A stretch of DNA of 19,020 nt, taken from NCBI GenBank assembly GCA_965365345.1, contig CBDUBH010000068.1, positions 1-19,020 on the forward strand, in the 5' to 3' direction. Position numbers and translations under genes: made by a program. Of the stretch, positions 7,819 to 14,533 are shown one piece after another (the first letter of the stretch is position 1; each line of letters starts with the position of its first letter). A model generated the notes under the pieces. It saw nothing but the letters and a program-made list of their open reading frames with translations. It made no database searches and was not told the DNA's origin. The stretch is from CBDUBH01 sp965365345. GTDB taxonomy: Bacteria; Bacteroidota; Ignavibacteria; Ignavibacteriales; SURF-24.

Positions 7819-8286
7819 TCAATTGTATGGTTTAAGCTGATTGTAATCTTTCCCAATAATTAATGAAACATCCAAAAAATAATCATTGTTAATTTGCTGA
7901 ATTACGTTTTTTTCATCAACGCCGAGTTCCTTAGCAACTTTTTTAGCGTTGGCAAAATTTCCGGTTCTATCAATAACTATTGTTTTATCAATATCAAATG
8001 AAATATAATTACTGACGTTTACAACGTCAAATTTTTTATTGCGAAGGTAATTTGTAAACTTATCTCCAATTCCCGAAACGCCGCATCCATTTAAAACTTC
8101 AAGCTGTACAATATCCGCTGCTGCATCTTCTTTTTTTGAAATTTCATCAGCTTCCGATTTTGCTAAAAGCTTATATACAATTGAAAATCCCATATAAAGA
8201 ATTACAACCGCCAAAACAGCAATTATAGAATTTAAGATTATGTTAGAAAATGATTTTGATTTTGAATTTTTGTCAGTTTTTTTCAT
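7819..8286 (-). CDS. Membrane-anchored LytR_C-domain protein
   Basis: A 155-residue protein with a basic cytoplasmic N-tail, one membrane helix (about 16-40) and an extracytoplasmic LytR C-terminal-type domain (about 60-147). Typical features of that domain are VQLEVLNGCGVSGIGDKFTNY, IVIDRTGNFANAKKVAKELG, and the final DVSLIIGKDY. The catalytic LytR-CpsA-Psr phosphotransferase domain is absent, so it probably binds or adapts rather than transfers wall polymers; this is inference. It lies 28 nt upstream of rsfS, a placement I remember for LytR_C genes in other bacteria as well. No clear promoter is seen in the 35 nt between its start and the terminator upstream. Confidence 0.82.
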   Translation of the reverse strand: MKKTDKNSKSKSFSNIILNSIIAVLAVVILYMGFSIVYKLLAKSEADEISKKEDAAADIVQLEVLNGCGVSGIGDKFTNYLRNKKFDVVNVSNYISFDIDKTIVIDRTGNFANAKKVAKELGVDEKNVIQQINNDYFLDVSLIIGKDYNQLKPYN

Positions 8287-8321
8287 TTGAAAGTGATGCC
8301 GGAAATATCTTTTATAAAAAA

Positions 8322-8350
8322 AATAACCGAGTGAAAAATACCCGGTTATT
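8322..8350 (-). terminator. Intrinsic terminator of the 8376-8885 gene
   Basis: Reading leftwards, AATAACCG (8343-8350 on the complement) pairs with CGGTTATT (8322-8329), with a further G-C pair inside the loop. A run of T bases follows directly (complement of 8315-8323). Stem plus T-tract is the classic form, and it lies just after the stop of the leftward gene at 8376. Confidence 0.82.
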
Positions 8351-8375
8351 AATATGAAATCAATTTTTAATTTTA

Positions 8376-8885
8376 TTATCTGCCGAAAAACGGATCTTCA
8401 TCATACATAAAATTATTGAATCTTGAATAATCATTATAATATCCGTTGTAATAACCATTATAGTTTAACGGCATTCTTCTGTATTGAATATTTATGCGAA
8501 AATCTTTGAACGGCTGATAATTAAGCGCTGCTTTGCTGATGTAAACGCCGTTTATCTGATCAGTTAAATCCCTTCCGAAAGAACTGTAAGGAGAATGAAC
8601 TAGGCTTGCATCAACCTGAAGATTCAAATTATCGGCAAATTTGTAGAACATACTGTTTGTGTAAACTCCAAGCGCCAAACCGTTGCTTCCGAATGATGAA
8701 TAAGAAAGATTATATGAATGAGTCATTTTAAAGTTAGCAGGATTAAAAAATCCCATGATCAAACTTGGTGCATTGCCGGTGGAAACTCCGTCAAAAACAT
8801 TCGGTCTTTCGTTTGCCTGATCTCTGAATTGTGCAAAAGCATTTGCCGAAGTCAAAACTAAAATTATAAGTAATAATTTTTTCAT
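8376..8885 (-). CDS. Secreted hypothetical protein, beta-rich, Tyr/Asn-rich tail
   Basis: I do not recognise this gene. The product is 169 residues with a clear signal peptide (MKKLLLIILVLTSANAFAQ, cleavage expected after Ala18 or Gln19). The mature part alternates polar and hydrophobic residues (HSYNLSYSSFG, LALGVYTNSMFYKF, LNLQVDASLVHS, FRINIQYRRM), as in outer-membrane or periplasmic beta-strand proteins. It is too short for a large barrel but could form a small one. The C-terminus is rich in Tyr, Asn and Phe (NGYYNGYYNDYSRFNNF) and ends FFGR; a final or near-final aromatic residue is common in barrel proteins. AAGGAT lies 5 nt before the ATG. It stands alone: its own terminator follows directly, and a 10-bp AT-rich inverted repeat (8918-8947) lies upstream. 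Confidence 0.75.
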   Translation of the reverse strand: MKKLLLIILVLTSANAFAQFRDQANERPNVFDGVSTGNAPSLIMGFFNPANFKMTHSYNLSYSSFGSNGLALGVYTNSMFYKFADNLNLQVDASLVHSPYSSFGRDLTDQINGVYISKAALNYQPFKDFRINIQYRRMPLNYNGYYNGYYNDYSRFNNFMYDEDPFFGR

Positions 8886-9000
8886 ATTTTATCCTTCATA
8901 TTCCGTATTGTATTTTAATTAAAATTGCAGAGAAAATCAATTTTAATCGTTATAGAAGTTTATACAAACGGAATTCTAAAAAGTTCGCAGCAAAAATAAA

Positions 9001-9357
9001 TTAATGTGCGCTTTTAATTTCGTTATTTTTATCAACAAGAATAACTTTCGGTTTGAAGTTTTTCAATTCCTCTTCAGAGACTTGGCAATAAGTTATTATT
9101 ATAATTTCATCGCCAACTGCTCCTAATCTTGCTGCAGGTCCGTTCAAACAAATTATTCCGGTCCCCGCTTCGCCTTGCAAAGTGTAAGTTTCAAATCGCG
9201 AGCCGTTATTTACATTTACAACCTGAACTTTTTCACCGACAAGAATATCTGCAGCTTCAAGCAAGTTTTTATCAATTGTTATACTGCCTTCATAATAAAG
9301 TTCGCTCATTGTAACGGTTGCGCGATGAATTTTGGACTTAAACATTTCTCTGTACAT
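9001..9357 (-). CDS. panD: Aspartate 1-decarboxylase (pyruvoyl-dependent)
   Basis: PanD converts L-aspartate to beta-alanine for pantothenate and coenzyme A. It is made as a proenzyme that cleaves itself between Gly24 and Ser25 to create the pyruvoyl group. With the ATG at 9357 as start, the motif YYEGSITID places Ser25 exactly at the E. coli position, and Arg54, Thr57, Tyr58 and Asn72 also fall on known active-site numbers. A TTG two codons upstream (9363-9361) is nearer to an ideal distance from the GGA at 9369-9371, so a 120-residue form is possible. I prefer the 118-residue form on homology. No other pantothenate gene is in view. Confidence 0.95.
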   Translation of the reverse strand: MYREMFKSKIHRATVTMSELYYEGSITIDKNLLEAADILVGEKVQVVNVNNGSRFETYTLQGEAGTGIICLNGPAARLGAVGDEIIIITYCQVSEEELKNFKPKVILVDKNNEIKSAH

Positions 9358-9488
9358 TAACAAATTTATCCTTTTTTACGATATAAATTTTCTTAATTAT
9401 TTGAAAATCAACAATACAAAAATAAGCATTTTTTTTGTTTTAATTCCATTAAATATTGCTAATTTTATTTTTAGAAAAATAGTTCAAT

Positions 9489-10064
9489 ATGAAAATGAAA
9501 ATTTTAATAATAGATAATTACGATTCCTTTACTTTTAATCTTGTTCAAATTCTTGGAAAACTTCAAATTGAAACTGTAATTAAAAGAAATGACGAAATTT
9601 CCGAAGATGAAATTCTTGAAATCTCTCCTGATAAAATTTTAATTTCTCCGGGACCGGGAAAGCCGCAGGATTCAAAAATTTCGCTTTCGGCAATTCAGAT
9701 TTACGGAAAAAAAATTCCGGTTTTAGGAGTTTGCCTTGGTCATCAGGCAATCGGAATTTCTTTTGGCGCCGAAGTTATAAAGTCTGAAAATATTTTGCAT
9801 GGAAAAACTTCGGAAATTATACATGACGGAAAATCAATTTTCAAAAATATTCCGCAGAATTTTAATGCCATGCGTTATCACTCGTTAATAATAAAAAAAG
9901 ATTCAGTTCCTGATTGTCTGGAAATTTCGGCGAAAAGTTTATCAGGTGAAATTATGGGAATACGGCATAAAATTTTTCCAATTGAAGGAATTCAATTTCA
10001 TCCGGAATCAATTTTAACTTGTGAAGGTGAAAATATTATTAAAAATTGGGCAGAACTTCAGTAA
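9489..10064 (+). CDS. trpG: Anthranilate/aminodeoxychorismate synthase glutamine amidotransferase (TrpG/PabA)
   Basis: This class I glutamine amidotransferase subunit supplies ammonia to TrpE (tryptophan) or PabB (folate) for use on chorismate. The 191-residue chain starts ILIIDNYDSFTFNLVQ and has the oxyanion motif ISPGPGKPQDS (52-62), the nucleophile Cys82 in GVCLGHQAIG, and His171-Glu173 in IQFHPES, so the triad is complete. The start could be ATG 9489 or 9495; no strong ribosome binding site separates them. It is a single-gene unit, divergent from panD and facing a leftward gene. Neither trpE nor pabB is nearby, so sequence alone does not decide between tryptophan and folate. It may serve both, as in some bacteria. 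Confidence 0.92.
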   Translation: MKMKILIIDNYDSFTFNLVQILGKLQIETVIKRNDEISEDEILEISPDKILISPGPGKPQDSKISLSAIQIYGKKIPVLGVCLGHQAIGISFGAEVIKSENILHGKTSEIIHDGKSIFKNIPQNFNAMRYHSLIIKKDSVPDCLEISAKSLSGEIMGIRHKIFPIEGIQFHPESILTCEGENIIKNWAELQ

Positions 10065-10099
10065 TAATTTCAGAAATGTTTTTTGAAAAGAATAAAATT

Positions 10100-10129
10100 T
10101 GCAGAGATGAGTTTTCTCTCATCTCTACA
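10100..10129. repeat. 30-bp palindromic element, copy B
   Basis: AGAGATGAG (10103-10111) pairs perfectly with CTCATCTCT (10118-10126) around a 6-nt loop, and the outer bases nearly pair too. It lies between the convergent trpG and the lipoprotein gene. Length and end bases match copy A at 5541-5570. One base pair differs on both sides (C-G there, T-A here), a compensating change. No firm T-tract follows on either strand. Confidence 0.65.
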
Positions 10130-10143
10130 TTAAAATTAAATAT

Positions 10144-10845
10144 TTACTCGTAATTGTAATAACTTTTGATAACGCCGATTGCGTTACCGTTTTTATCATA
10201 TCTTACTTCTTCAATTAAATTATCTTTATCATCATATTTATACATTGATTTAAAATACAGATCACCTTCAGGCGAATAATTATACATTTCTATTTTTAAA
10301 TTTTTTCTGTTGTATTTATATTCAAATTTTTGTTCAACTTTTCCTTTAGCATCGTACCAGATTTCTTCGATGTTATTGCCTTCAGCATCATTTACGTATT
10401 CAAATCTTTTATCAACTTTTCCGTTTGGTTTATAGGCAATTGTCTCGGTTTTATTTCCCTTATCATCGTATTTATATTCGTAACGCAAAGCAACGTTTCC
10501 GTTTTCGTCATATTTAATGGTTTCAATTCTGTTTCCTTTGCTGTCATAAGCGTAAGTGTATCTTTCGCCTGCAACTCCGTTCGGATTAAAGACCAAAGTT
10601 TCGGTCATATTATTTCCGTCATATTTAACTTCTGAAACTTTTACTCCGCTTGCGTTGGGAACGCCGTCAGAATAAGCATAATAAAGATTATCAACCGATT
10701 TTATTGAAGCAGCGGCTTCCGGTTTTGCTTCTTCCTTTTTTACTGTAACATTTTCTTTTTCATTGCTTTCGGCTTTTTTGCTTGATGCGCAGCTTTGAAG
10801 AATAAAAGCGGAAACAATAAAAATCACAAATAATAACTTTTTCAT
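10144..10845 (-). CDS. Lipoprotein built of 26-residue YD-like repeats
   Basis: The 233-residue product begins with a lipoprotein signal (MKKLLFVIFIVSAFILQSC, lipobox LQSC, lipidated Cys19), so it should be attached to a membrane, probably the outer one. A Lys/Glu/Ala linker follows (about 20-50). Residues 100-229 are five tandem repeats of exactly 26 residues with consensus YDxxGNxxETIxYDxxGNxxxxxYxYK, preceded by a weaker 25-residue copy at 75-99. The pattern is close to RHS/YD or YwqK-like repeats, which form beta structures. The protein lacks the large toxin-bearing frame of RHS proteins, so a toxin role is not supported. A TATAAT-like box lies at 10882-10887 on the minus strand with a poor -35. 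Function unknown; surface binding or a structural role is inference. Confidence 0.82.
   Translation of the reverse strand: MKKLLFVIFIVSAFILQSCASSKKAESNEKENVTVKKEEAKPEAAASIKSVDNLYYAYSDGVPNASGVKVSEVKYDGNNMTETLVFNPNGVAGERYTYAYDSKGNRIETIKYDENGNVALRYEYKYDDKGNKTETIAYKPNGKVDKRFEYVNDAEGNNIEEIWYDAKGKVEQKFEYKYNRKNLKIEMYNYSPEGDLYFKSMYKYDDKDNLIEEVRYDKNGNAIGVIKSYYNYE
10159..10548 (-). repeat. Five in-frame 78-bp tandem repeats in the lipoprotein gene
   Basis: Codons 100-229 divide into five units of 78 bp without insertions or deletions. The units keep the protein pattern YDxxGN...YDxxGN...YxYK but differ widely at the base level, so they are old duplications kept by selection on the protein rather than a recent slippage array. 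Confidence 0.75.
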
Positions 10846-10969
10846 TTTAACTTCACTGAAAATTTTTTCTTTAACTTATTAATTATAAACTCAATACAGT
10901 TTTAAATAATCCATTTCATTAGAATTTCTGATCACAATCCTGAAAATATTTTCCAATCGTTTAAATATT

Positions 10970-11425
10970 TTATTTAACTTTTGCTATTATTTCAATTTCA
11001 ACCGGTGCGCCCATAGGCAATTGGCTTACTCCTACAGCACTTCTAACATGTTTACCAGCATCACCGAATACATTTACCAAAAATTCAGATGCGCCGTTTG
11101 CAATTTTCGGATGCCCGGTAAAATCTTCAGAGCTGTTTACAAAAACCGTAACTTTTATGATACTTTCCAAATCATCTAAAGTTCCTATAACTGATTTTAT
11201 AACGCTCAAACAATTGATAGCACAAATTTGTGCCGCTTTTTGCGCGTCATCTTCAGAAATATCTTTCCCGACTTTTCCTTTATATTTCAATTCACCTTTT
11301 ACAAAAGGAAGCTGACCTGCGGTGTAAACTAATTTTCCGTCTTTTACTGCGGGAATGTAAGCAGCTAAAGGTTTTGGCGCTTCAGGAATTTCAATATTCA
11401 TTTCTTTCAATTTTTGTTCGAACAT
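10970..11425 (-). CDS. RidA-family protein (reactive imine deaminase-like)
   Basis: RidA-family proteins form trimers whose archetype hydrolyses reactive enamine/imine products of PLP enzymes. The 151-residue product is of the longer subgroup, with an extra N-terminal stretch before LVYTAGQLPF. Arg128 in HVRSAVGVSQLPMGAPVEIEIIA aligns with the catalytic Arg105 of RidA, so deaminase activity is possible, although several subgroups have other or unknown roles. AAAGAGG lies 5 nt before the ATG. It is divergent from mazG, and 98-102 nt separate the two starts. Confidence 0.9.
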   Translation of the reverse strand: MFEQKLKEMNIEIPEAPKPLAAYIPAVKDGKLVYTAGQLPFVKGELKYKGKVGKDISEDDAQKAAQICAINCLSVIKSVIGTLDDLESIIKVTVFVNSSEDFTGHPKIANGASEFLVNVFGDAGKHVRSAVGVSQLPMGAPVEIEIIAKVK

Positions 11426-11448
11426 TTTAACCTCTTTTTATTACATTA

Positions 11449-11478
11449 TTGTAAGATAATAATTTAAATATAAATTTG
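11449..11478 (+). promoter_or_regulatory. Likely Bacteroidota-type promoter of mazG
   Basis: TTG at 11449-11451, a 19-nt spacer, then TAAATTTG at 11471-11478, a full match to TAnnTTTG with the expected spacing. It lies 49 nt before the mazG ATG in the divergent gap shared with the RidA gene. Confidence 0.45.
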
Positions 11479-11527
11479 TATTTTCATATATCATTATTTT
11501 TGAATAATAAATTTAAAGGATTTTTTG

Positions 11528-12289
11528 ATGTTAAGCCAAAAATTTATTGAACTTGTTGAGGTTGTAAAAAGATTAAGAAAAGATTGCCCTTGGGATAGAG
11601 AACAAACTAATGAATCAATTCGAGATGCAACTTTAGAGGAAACTTACGAAGTTCTTGAAGCCATTGATAATAAAGATTTTGATGAGTTGAAAAAAGAATT
11701 GGGAGATGTTTTGCTTCATGTAATTTTCCATTCGGTAATTGCAGAAGAAAATGAACATTTCAAAATTGAAGAAGTTATTGATAACATTAAAGAAAAATTG
11801 ATACGCAGGCATCCGCACGTTTTTGGCAAAAAGGAAGTTTCAGGATCTGAACAGGTAAAAAAGAATTGGGAAACAATTAAATTACAGGAAGGAAGAAATT
11901 CCGTTCTGGAAGGCGTTCCGAAACAGCTGCCTGCGTTACAAAGAGCGTTCAGGTTGCAGGAAAAAGCATCGAAGGTTGGATTTGACTGGCAGCATAAAGA
12001 TGACGTTTGGAAGAAGGTTATTGAAGAAATTGAGGAAATGCACGAATCGGAAAAATCCTGTAATTTGGATGAACTTGAAAAAGAAGTCGGCGATGTTTTT
12101 TTCTCAATGATAAATTATTCAAGATTTTTAGGAGTGAATCCTGAAAATGCTTTAAGAAAAACAACTGAAAAATTTATAAAAAGATTTGATTACGTTCAAA
12201 ATAAAGTTAAAGAAACGGGCAAGGAAATTCATGAATCAAATCTTGAAGAAATGGATAAATACTGGGAGGAAAGCAAAAAGAAACTTTAG
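11528..12289 (+). CDS. mazG: Nucleoside triphosphate pyrophosphohydrolase MazG
   Basis: MazG hydrolyses (d)NTPs to monophosphate and pyrophosphate and acts in nucleotide-pool cleaning and stringent-response control. The 253-residue product has both MazG domains. In the N-terminal one, DCPWDREQTNESI, LEETYEVLEAI and ELKKELGDVL give the EExxE...ExxD metal site, and RRHPHVFG follows. In the C-terminal one, EIEEMHE and ELEKEVGDVFFSMIN give the second site, and the ending LEEMDKYWEESKK is typical. I use ATG 11528 rather than the TTG one codon upstream because AAAGGA at 11515-11520 then has a 7-nt spacer. Its 3' end overlaps that of the opposing phoH gene by 4 bp. Confidence 0.95.
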   Translation: MLSQKFIELVEVVKRLRKDCPWDREQTNESIRDATLEETYEVLEAIDNKDFDELKKELGDVLLHVIFHSVIAEENEHFKIEEVIDNIKEKLIRRHPHVFGKKEVSGSEQVKKNWETIKLQEGRNSVLEGVPKQLPALQRAFRLQEKASKVGFDWQHKDDVWKKVIEEIEEMHESEKSCNLDELEKEVGDVFFSMINYSRFLGVNPENALRKTTEKFIKRFDYVQNKVKETGKEIHESNLEEMDKYWEESKKKL

Positions 12290-13251
12290 CTTTCCTTTTC
12301 CCCATTATCGAATTTTTCGTAAGCGTCAATTATATCTTTTACAAGCTTGTGACGCACAACATCCATTTTTTCAAAATATACAAATCCAACACCTTCAACA
12401 TTTTGAAGTATATTTTGTATTTGTACAAGTCCGCTTACAGTTTTGCTAGGCAAATCAATTTGTGTAATATCGCCGGTGATAATTGCTTTGGAATTTGGTC
12501 CTAATCTTGTTAAGAACATTTTCATTTGCATGCTAGTTGCATTTTGCGCTTCATCCAAAATTACGTAAGAGCTATGCAAAGTTCTTCCGCGCATAAAAGC
12601 TAGCGGAACAATTTCGATAATTCCTTTTTCCAAATAACTTTTCAATTTATCCGATGGAAGCATTGTTTCCAAAGCATCATATAATGGACGAAGATAAGGA
12701 TCAATTTTTTCTCTGAAATCTCCCGGTAAAAATCCGAGACTTTCCCCTGCTTCAACAGCCGGACGAGCCAAAACTATTTTACTTACAATTCCTTTTTTCA
12801 AAGCTTCAACTGCAAATGCAACTGCAAGATAAGTTTTTCCGGTTCCGGCAGGACCAATTGCAAAACAAATATCATTTTTTCTTACTGTCTGCAAGTATTT
12901 AACCTGTGTCGGGGTTTTTGCTTTTATAACATCACTTTTAGTATAAAGAATTATAGTATCATATTCTTTATCGCTGATGATCTCTTTCCCCTGAATTGTA
13001 AGTTCCATTATGGTAATTACATCGGAAGGATTTAAATTCCCGGTTGTATTAAGAACGTAGATCATTTCCTTGAAAATTTTTTCAACTGCATCAACTTCTT
13101 CGGGTACACCTTTAAGATAAACTTTATCGCCGCGAACCGTGACTGTGGTATTAAATCTATCTTCAATTGGTTTTAAATTTGCATCATTAAATCCGAGCAA
13201 AGAAAGCATATTAACATTATCAAGCGAAAAAGATTTTTCTATTTGCGTCAT
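12286..13251 (-). CDS. phoH: PhoH-family ATPase (PhoH/YbeZ-like)
   Basis: PhoH/YbeZ proteins are P-loop NTPases related to the helicase superfamily 1 core, connected with RNA metabolism and often with the RNase YbeY. The 321-residue product has a small N-terminal KH-like segment (about 20-65, ending DKVYLKGVPEEVDAVEKI), Walker A GPAGTGKT at 133-140, the motif ARPAVEAGESLGFLPG at 162-177, and Walker B VILDEAQNA at 230-238. AGGA lies 8 nt before the ATG. ybeY is not visible here; the gene stands alone between a terminator and convergent mazG. Confidence 0.95.
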   Translation of the reverse strand: MTQIEKSFSLDNVNMLSLLGFNDANLKPIEDRFNTTVTVRGDKVYLKGVPEEVDAVEKIFKEMIYVLNTTGNLNPSDVITIMELTIQGKEIISDKEYDTIILYTKSDVIKAKTPTQVKYLQTVRKNDICFAIGPAGTGKTYLAVAFAVEALKKGIVSKIVLARPAVEAGESLGFLPGDFREKIDPYLRPLYDALETMLPSDKLKSYLEKGIIEIVPLAFMRGRTLHSSYVILDEAQNATSMQMKMFLTRLGPNSKAIITGDITQIDLPSKTVSGLVQIQNILQNVEGVGFVYFEKMDVVRHKLVKDIIDAYEKFDNGEKES

Positions 13252-13289
13252 TCTGATTTTCCTGTTTTATCAATTCATTTAAATAAAAA

Positions 13290-13321
13290 ATGCCCTTTAC
13301 ACATTAATGTGAAAAGGGCAT
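13290..13321 (-). terminator. Intrinsic terminator of the LysM-protein gene
   Basis: Reading leftwards, ATGCCCTTT pairs with AAAGGGCAT, and inside it CACAT pairs with ATGTG. A TTTTTT tract follows on the minus strand (complement of 13285-13290). It isolates the LysM gene from phoH downstream. Confidence 0.85.
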
Positions 13322-13382
13322 AAAAAATTCAATTTCAATCAATATTTTTTTGATCTTTCAAAAATAGGTTTTATCAAAAATA

Positions 13383-14084
13383 TTATTGATTTTCTGCTTC
13401 AGTTTGTTGTTGAGGAGGAGCAGGTTTATAATTAGTTCTTAATTTATCGTATTTTCCTTTTTCTTCTTCAGTCAAATTAGGAATTTTGAATACTTGTTTA
13501 GGATAAATTAAGTCAGGGTTTTTAATTTGATCTCTGTTTGCCTGATAAATTTTCGGCCAAGCAAACGGATTTCCGTAATGTTCTTTTTTGCGAGCGATAC
13601 CCCACAAGTGGTCGCCTCTTTTAACTTCGTAAGAAATTTCTTGAGGTGCATCTTGCCAAGCATCTAAAGCTCTTTGCATTTGATTGTGAACTCTGTCAAA
13701 AAATTCAGGTAAAGCGCTTATTCTGTTCTTTTTCAATTCATCCAAAGCTGCTTGTCTATCAGTTTTAGGACTTTCTTTTCTTTGAATTTGACCGTTAAGT
13801 TCGCTTACTTGTCTTCTGAATCTTTCGATATCAGCTTTTGTAGCGCCAACTAAAGCATAAAGTTGATCTTGACATTCGTCAAAACTACCTTGCTTTGTAT
13901 TCTTCATTTGATCAACTTCGCTTCTTAAAGTTTCAAGTTCTTGTTGTAAAGAAGTTTTTTGTTCGTTTAATCTGTTGATCTCATTTTCCCATTCTTCCTT
14001 TGACATTTCATCTTGTGCAAAGGTGTTAAGAGAAAGGAACAACATTACCGCCAAAACTCCGGTTAAGTATTTCATTAACTTCAT
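13383..14084 (-). CDS. Secreted coiled-coil LysM protein
   Basis: The 233-residue product has a signal peptide (about 1-24, ending NTFAQ). A long charged coiled coil (about 27-120) contains a single Cys71 in FDECQDQLYAL. A helical linker follows, then a LysM domain at about 152-201 (YEVKRGDHLWGIARKKEHYG...NPDLIYPKQVFKIP) that should bind peptidoglycan. The last ~30 residues are polar with a QQQ run. GGAGGT lies 9 nt before the ATG. It starts 39 nt after the small coiled-coil lipoprotein and probably shares its mRNA. Together they suggest a structural link between outer membrane and wall. That role is inference; the LysM domain is certain. Confidence 0.88.
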   Translation of the reverse strand: MKLMKYLTGVLAVMLFLSLNTFAQDEMSKEEWENEINRLNEQKTSLQQELETLRSEVDQMKNTKQGSFDECQDQLYALVGATKADIERFRRQVSELNGQIQRKESPKTDRQAALDELKKNRISALPEFFDRVHNQMQRALDAWQDAPQEISYEVKRGDHLWGIARKKEHYGNPFAWPKIYQANRDQIKNPDLIYPKQVFKIPNLTEEEKGKYDKLRTNYKPAPPQQQTEAENQ

Positions 14085-14123
14085 TGTGTATATACCTCCG
14101 ATTAGATTCTAAATTTTTCTGAA

Positions 14124-14390
14124 TTATTTTGGTAAATTTTCTAAGTTTCTGCGAGTTGCTTCCTGATCTTTTGCACACTGCTCTAACTTAGCATTGTTTT
14201 CGCCCATTTCTCTTTCTAATCTTGATTTTTCATTTCTCAAAGCGTTAACTTCTTGTTCTAATGAATTTACTTCTTGACGAAGAGTTTCTAACTGCTGCAT
14301 ATCTTCTTCACTCACACCGCCGCAACCTATAAAACCGGCAACGGAAAAGAGTATAACAGCAGATGCAGCAAGACCTTTCAATTTGGTCAT
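14124..14390 (-). CDS. Small coiled-coil lipoprotein (Lpp-like)
   Basis: An 88-residue product with a lipoprotein signal ending AGFIGC (lipidated Cys23; Phe at -3 is slightly atypical). The mature 66 residues are almost entirely one coiled coil (about 28-85) with Leu/Val at heptad spacing, as in LETLRQEVNSLEQEVNALRN. This resembles Braun's lipoprotein or the coiled-coil part of Pal-type anchors, but the C-terminal Lys-Arg of E. coli Lpp is replaced by Asn-Leu-Pro-Lys. A second Cys72 sits in KLEQCAKDQ. The ribosome binding site is a perfect AGGAGGT (14396-14402), 5 nt from the ATG, and the promoter is near-consensus. High expression, as usual for structural lipoproteins, is likely. Confidence 0.85.
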   Translation of the reverse strand: MTKLKGLAASAVILFSVAGFIGCGGVSEEDMQQLETLRQEVNSLEQEVNALRNEKSRLEREMGENNAKLEQCAKDQEATRRNLENLPK

Positions 14391-14395
14391 TTTTT

Positions 14396-14402
14396 ACCTC
14401 CT
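14396..14402 (-). promoter_or_regulatory. Perfect Shine-Dalgarno of the small lipoprotein
   Basis: AGGAGGT on the minus strand, 5 nt before the ATG. It is the strongest ribosome binding site in the window; most genes here have only partial sites. Confidence 0.75.
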
Positions 14403-14469
14403 AATGTATTTTGGAATTAGTTTATTGAATACTAAAAGAACATTTTACAATTTAAATTCTTGTTAATGT

Positions 14470-14498
14470 ATTGTAACTAAAATATAAAAATATGTCAA
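14470..14498 (-). promoter_or_regulatory. Near-consensus sigma-70 promoter for lipoprotein/LysM genes
   Basis: On the minus strand TTGACA (14493-14498), exactly 17 nt of A/T-rich spacer, then TACAAT (14470-14475). The expected start is near 14463, leaving a leader of about 70 nt before the lipoprotein. This is the best classical promoter in the window. Confidence 0.75.
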
Positions 14499-14533
14499 GT
14501 TATTTAAATTATCAATTTTTAAATAATTTAAAT

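Noticed and set aside
7791..7856. Longer RsfS with ATG at 7856
   Set aside because: It would overlap the upstream gene by 38 nt and add a basic stretch not seen in the family. The TTG at 7790 has a good ribosome binding site.
10159..10548. CRISPR-like array from the 78-bp periodicity
   Set aside because: The period is a protein repeat within an open frame; there are no identical repeats with unique spacers.
10330..10635. Rightward 101-codon frame opposite the lipoprotein
   Set aside because: It is antisense to the YD-like repeats, and its Val/Phe-rich composition is what the complement of those repeats gives. No ribosome binding site or domain is seen.
10970..12289. MazE/MazF-type toxin-antitoxin system around mazG
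   Set aside because: No mazE or mazF frame is next to it; the gene is a stand-alone two-domain housekeeping MazG.
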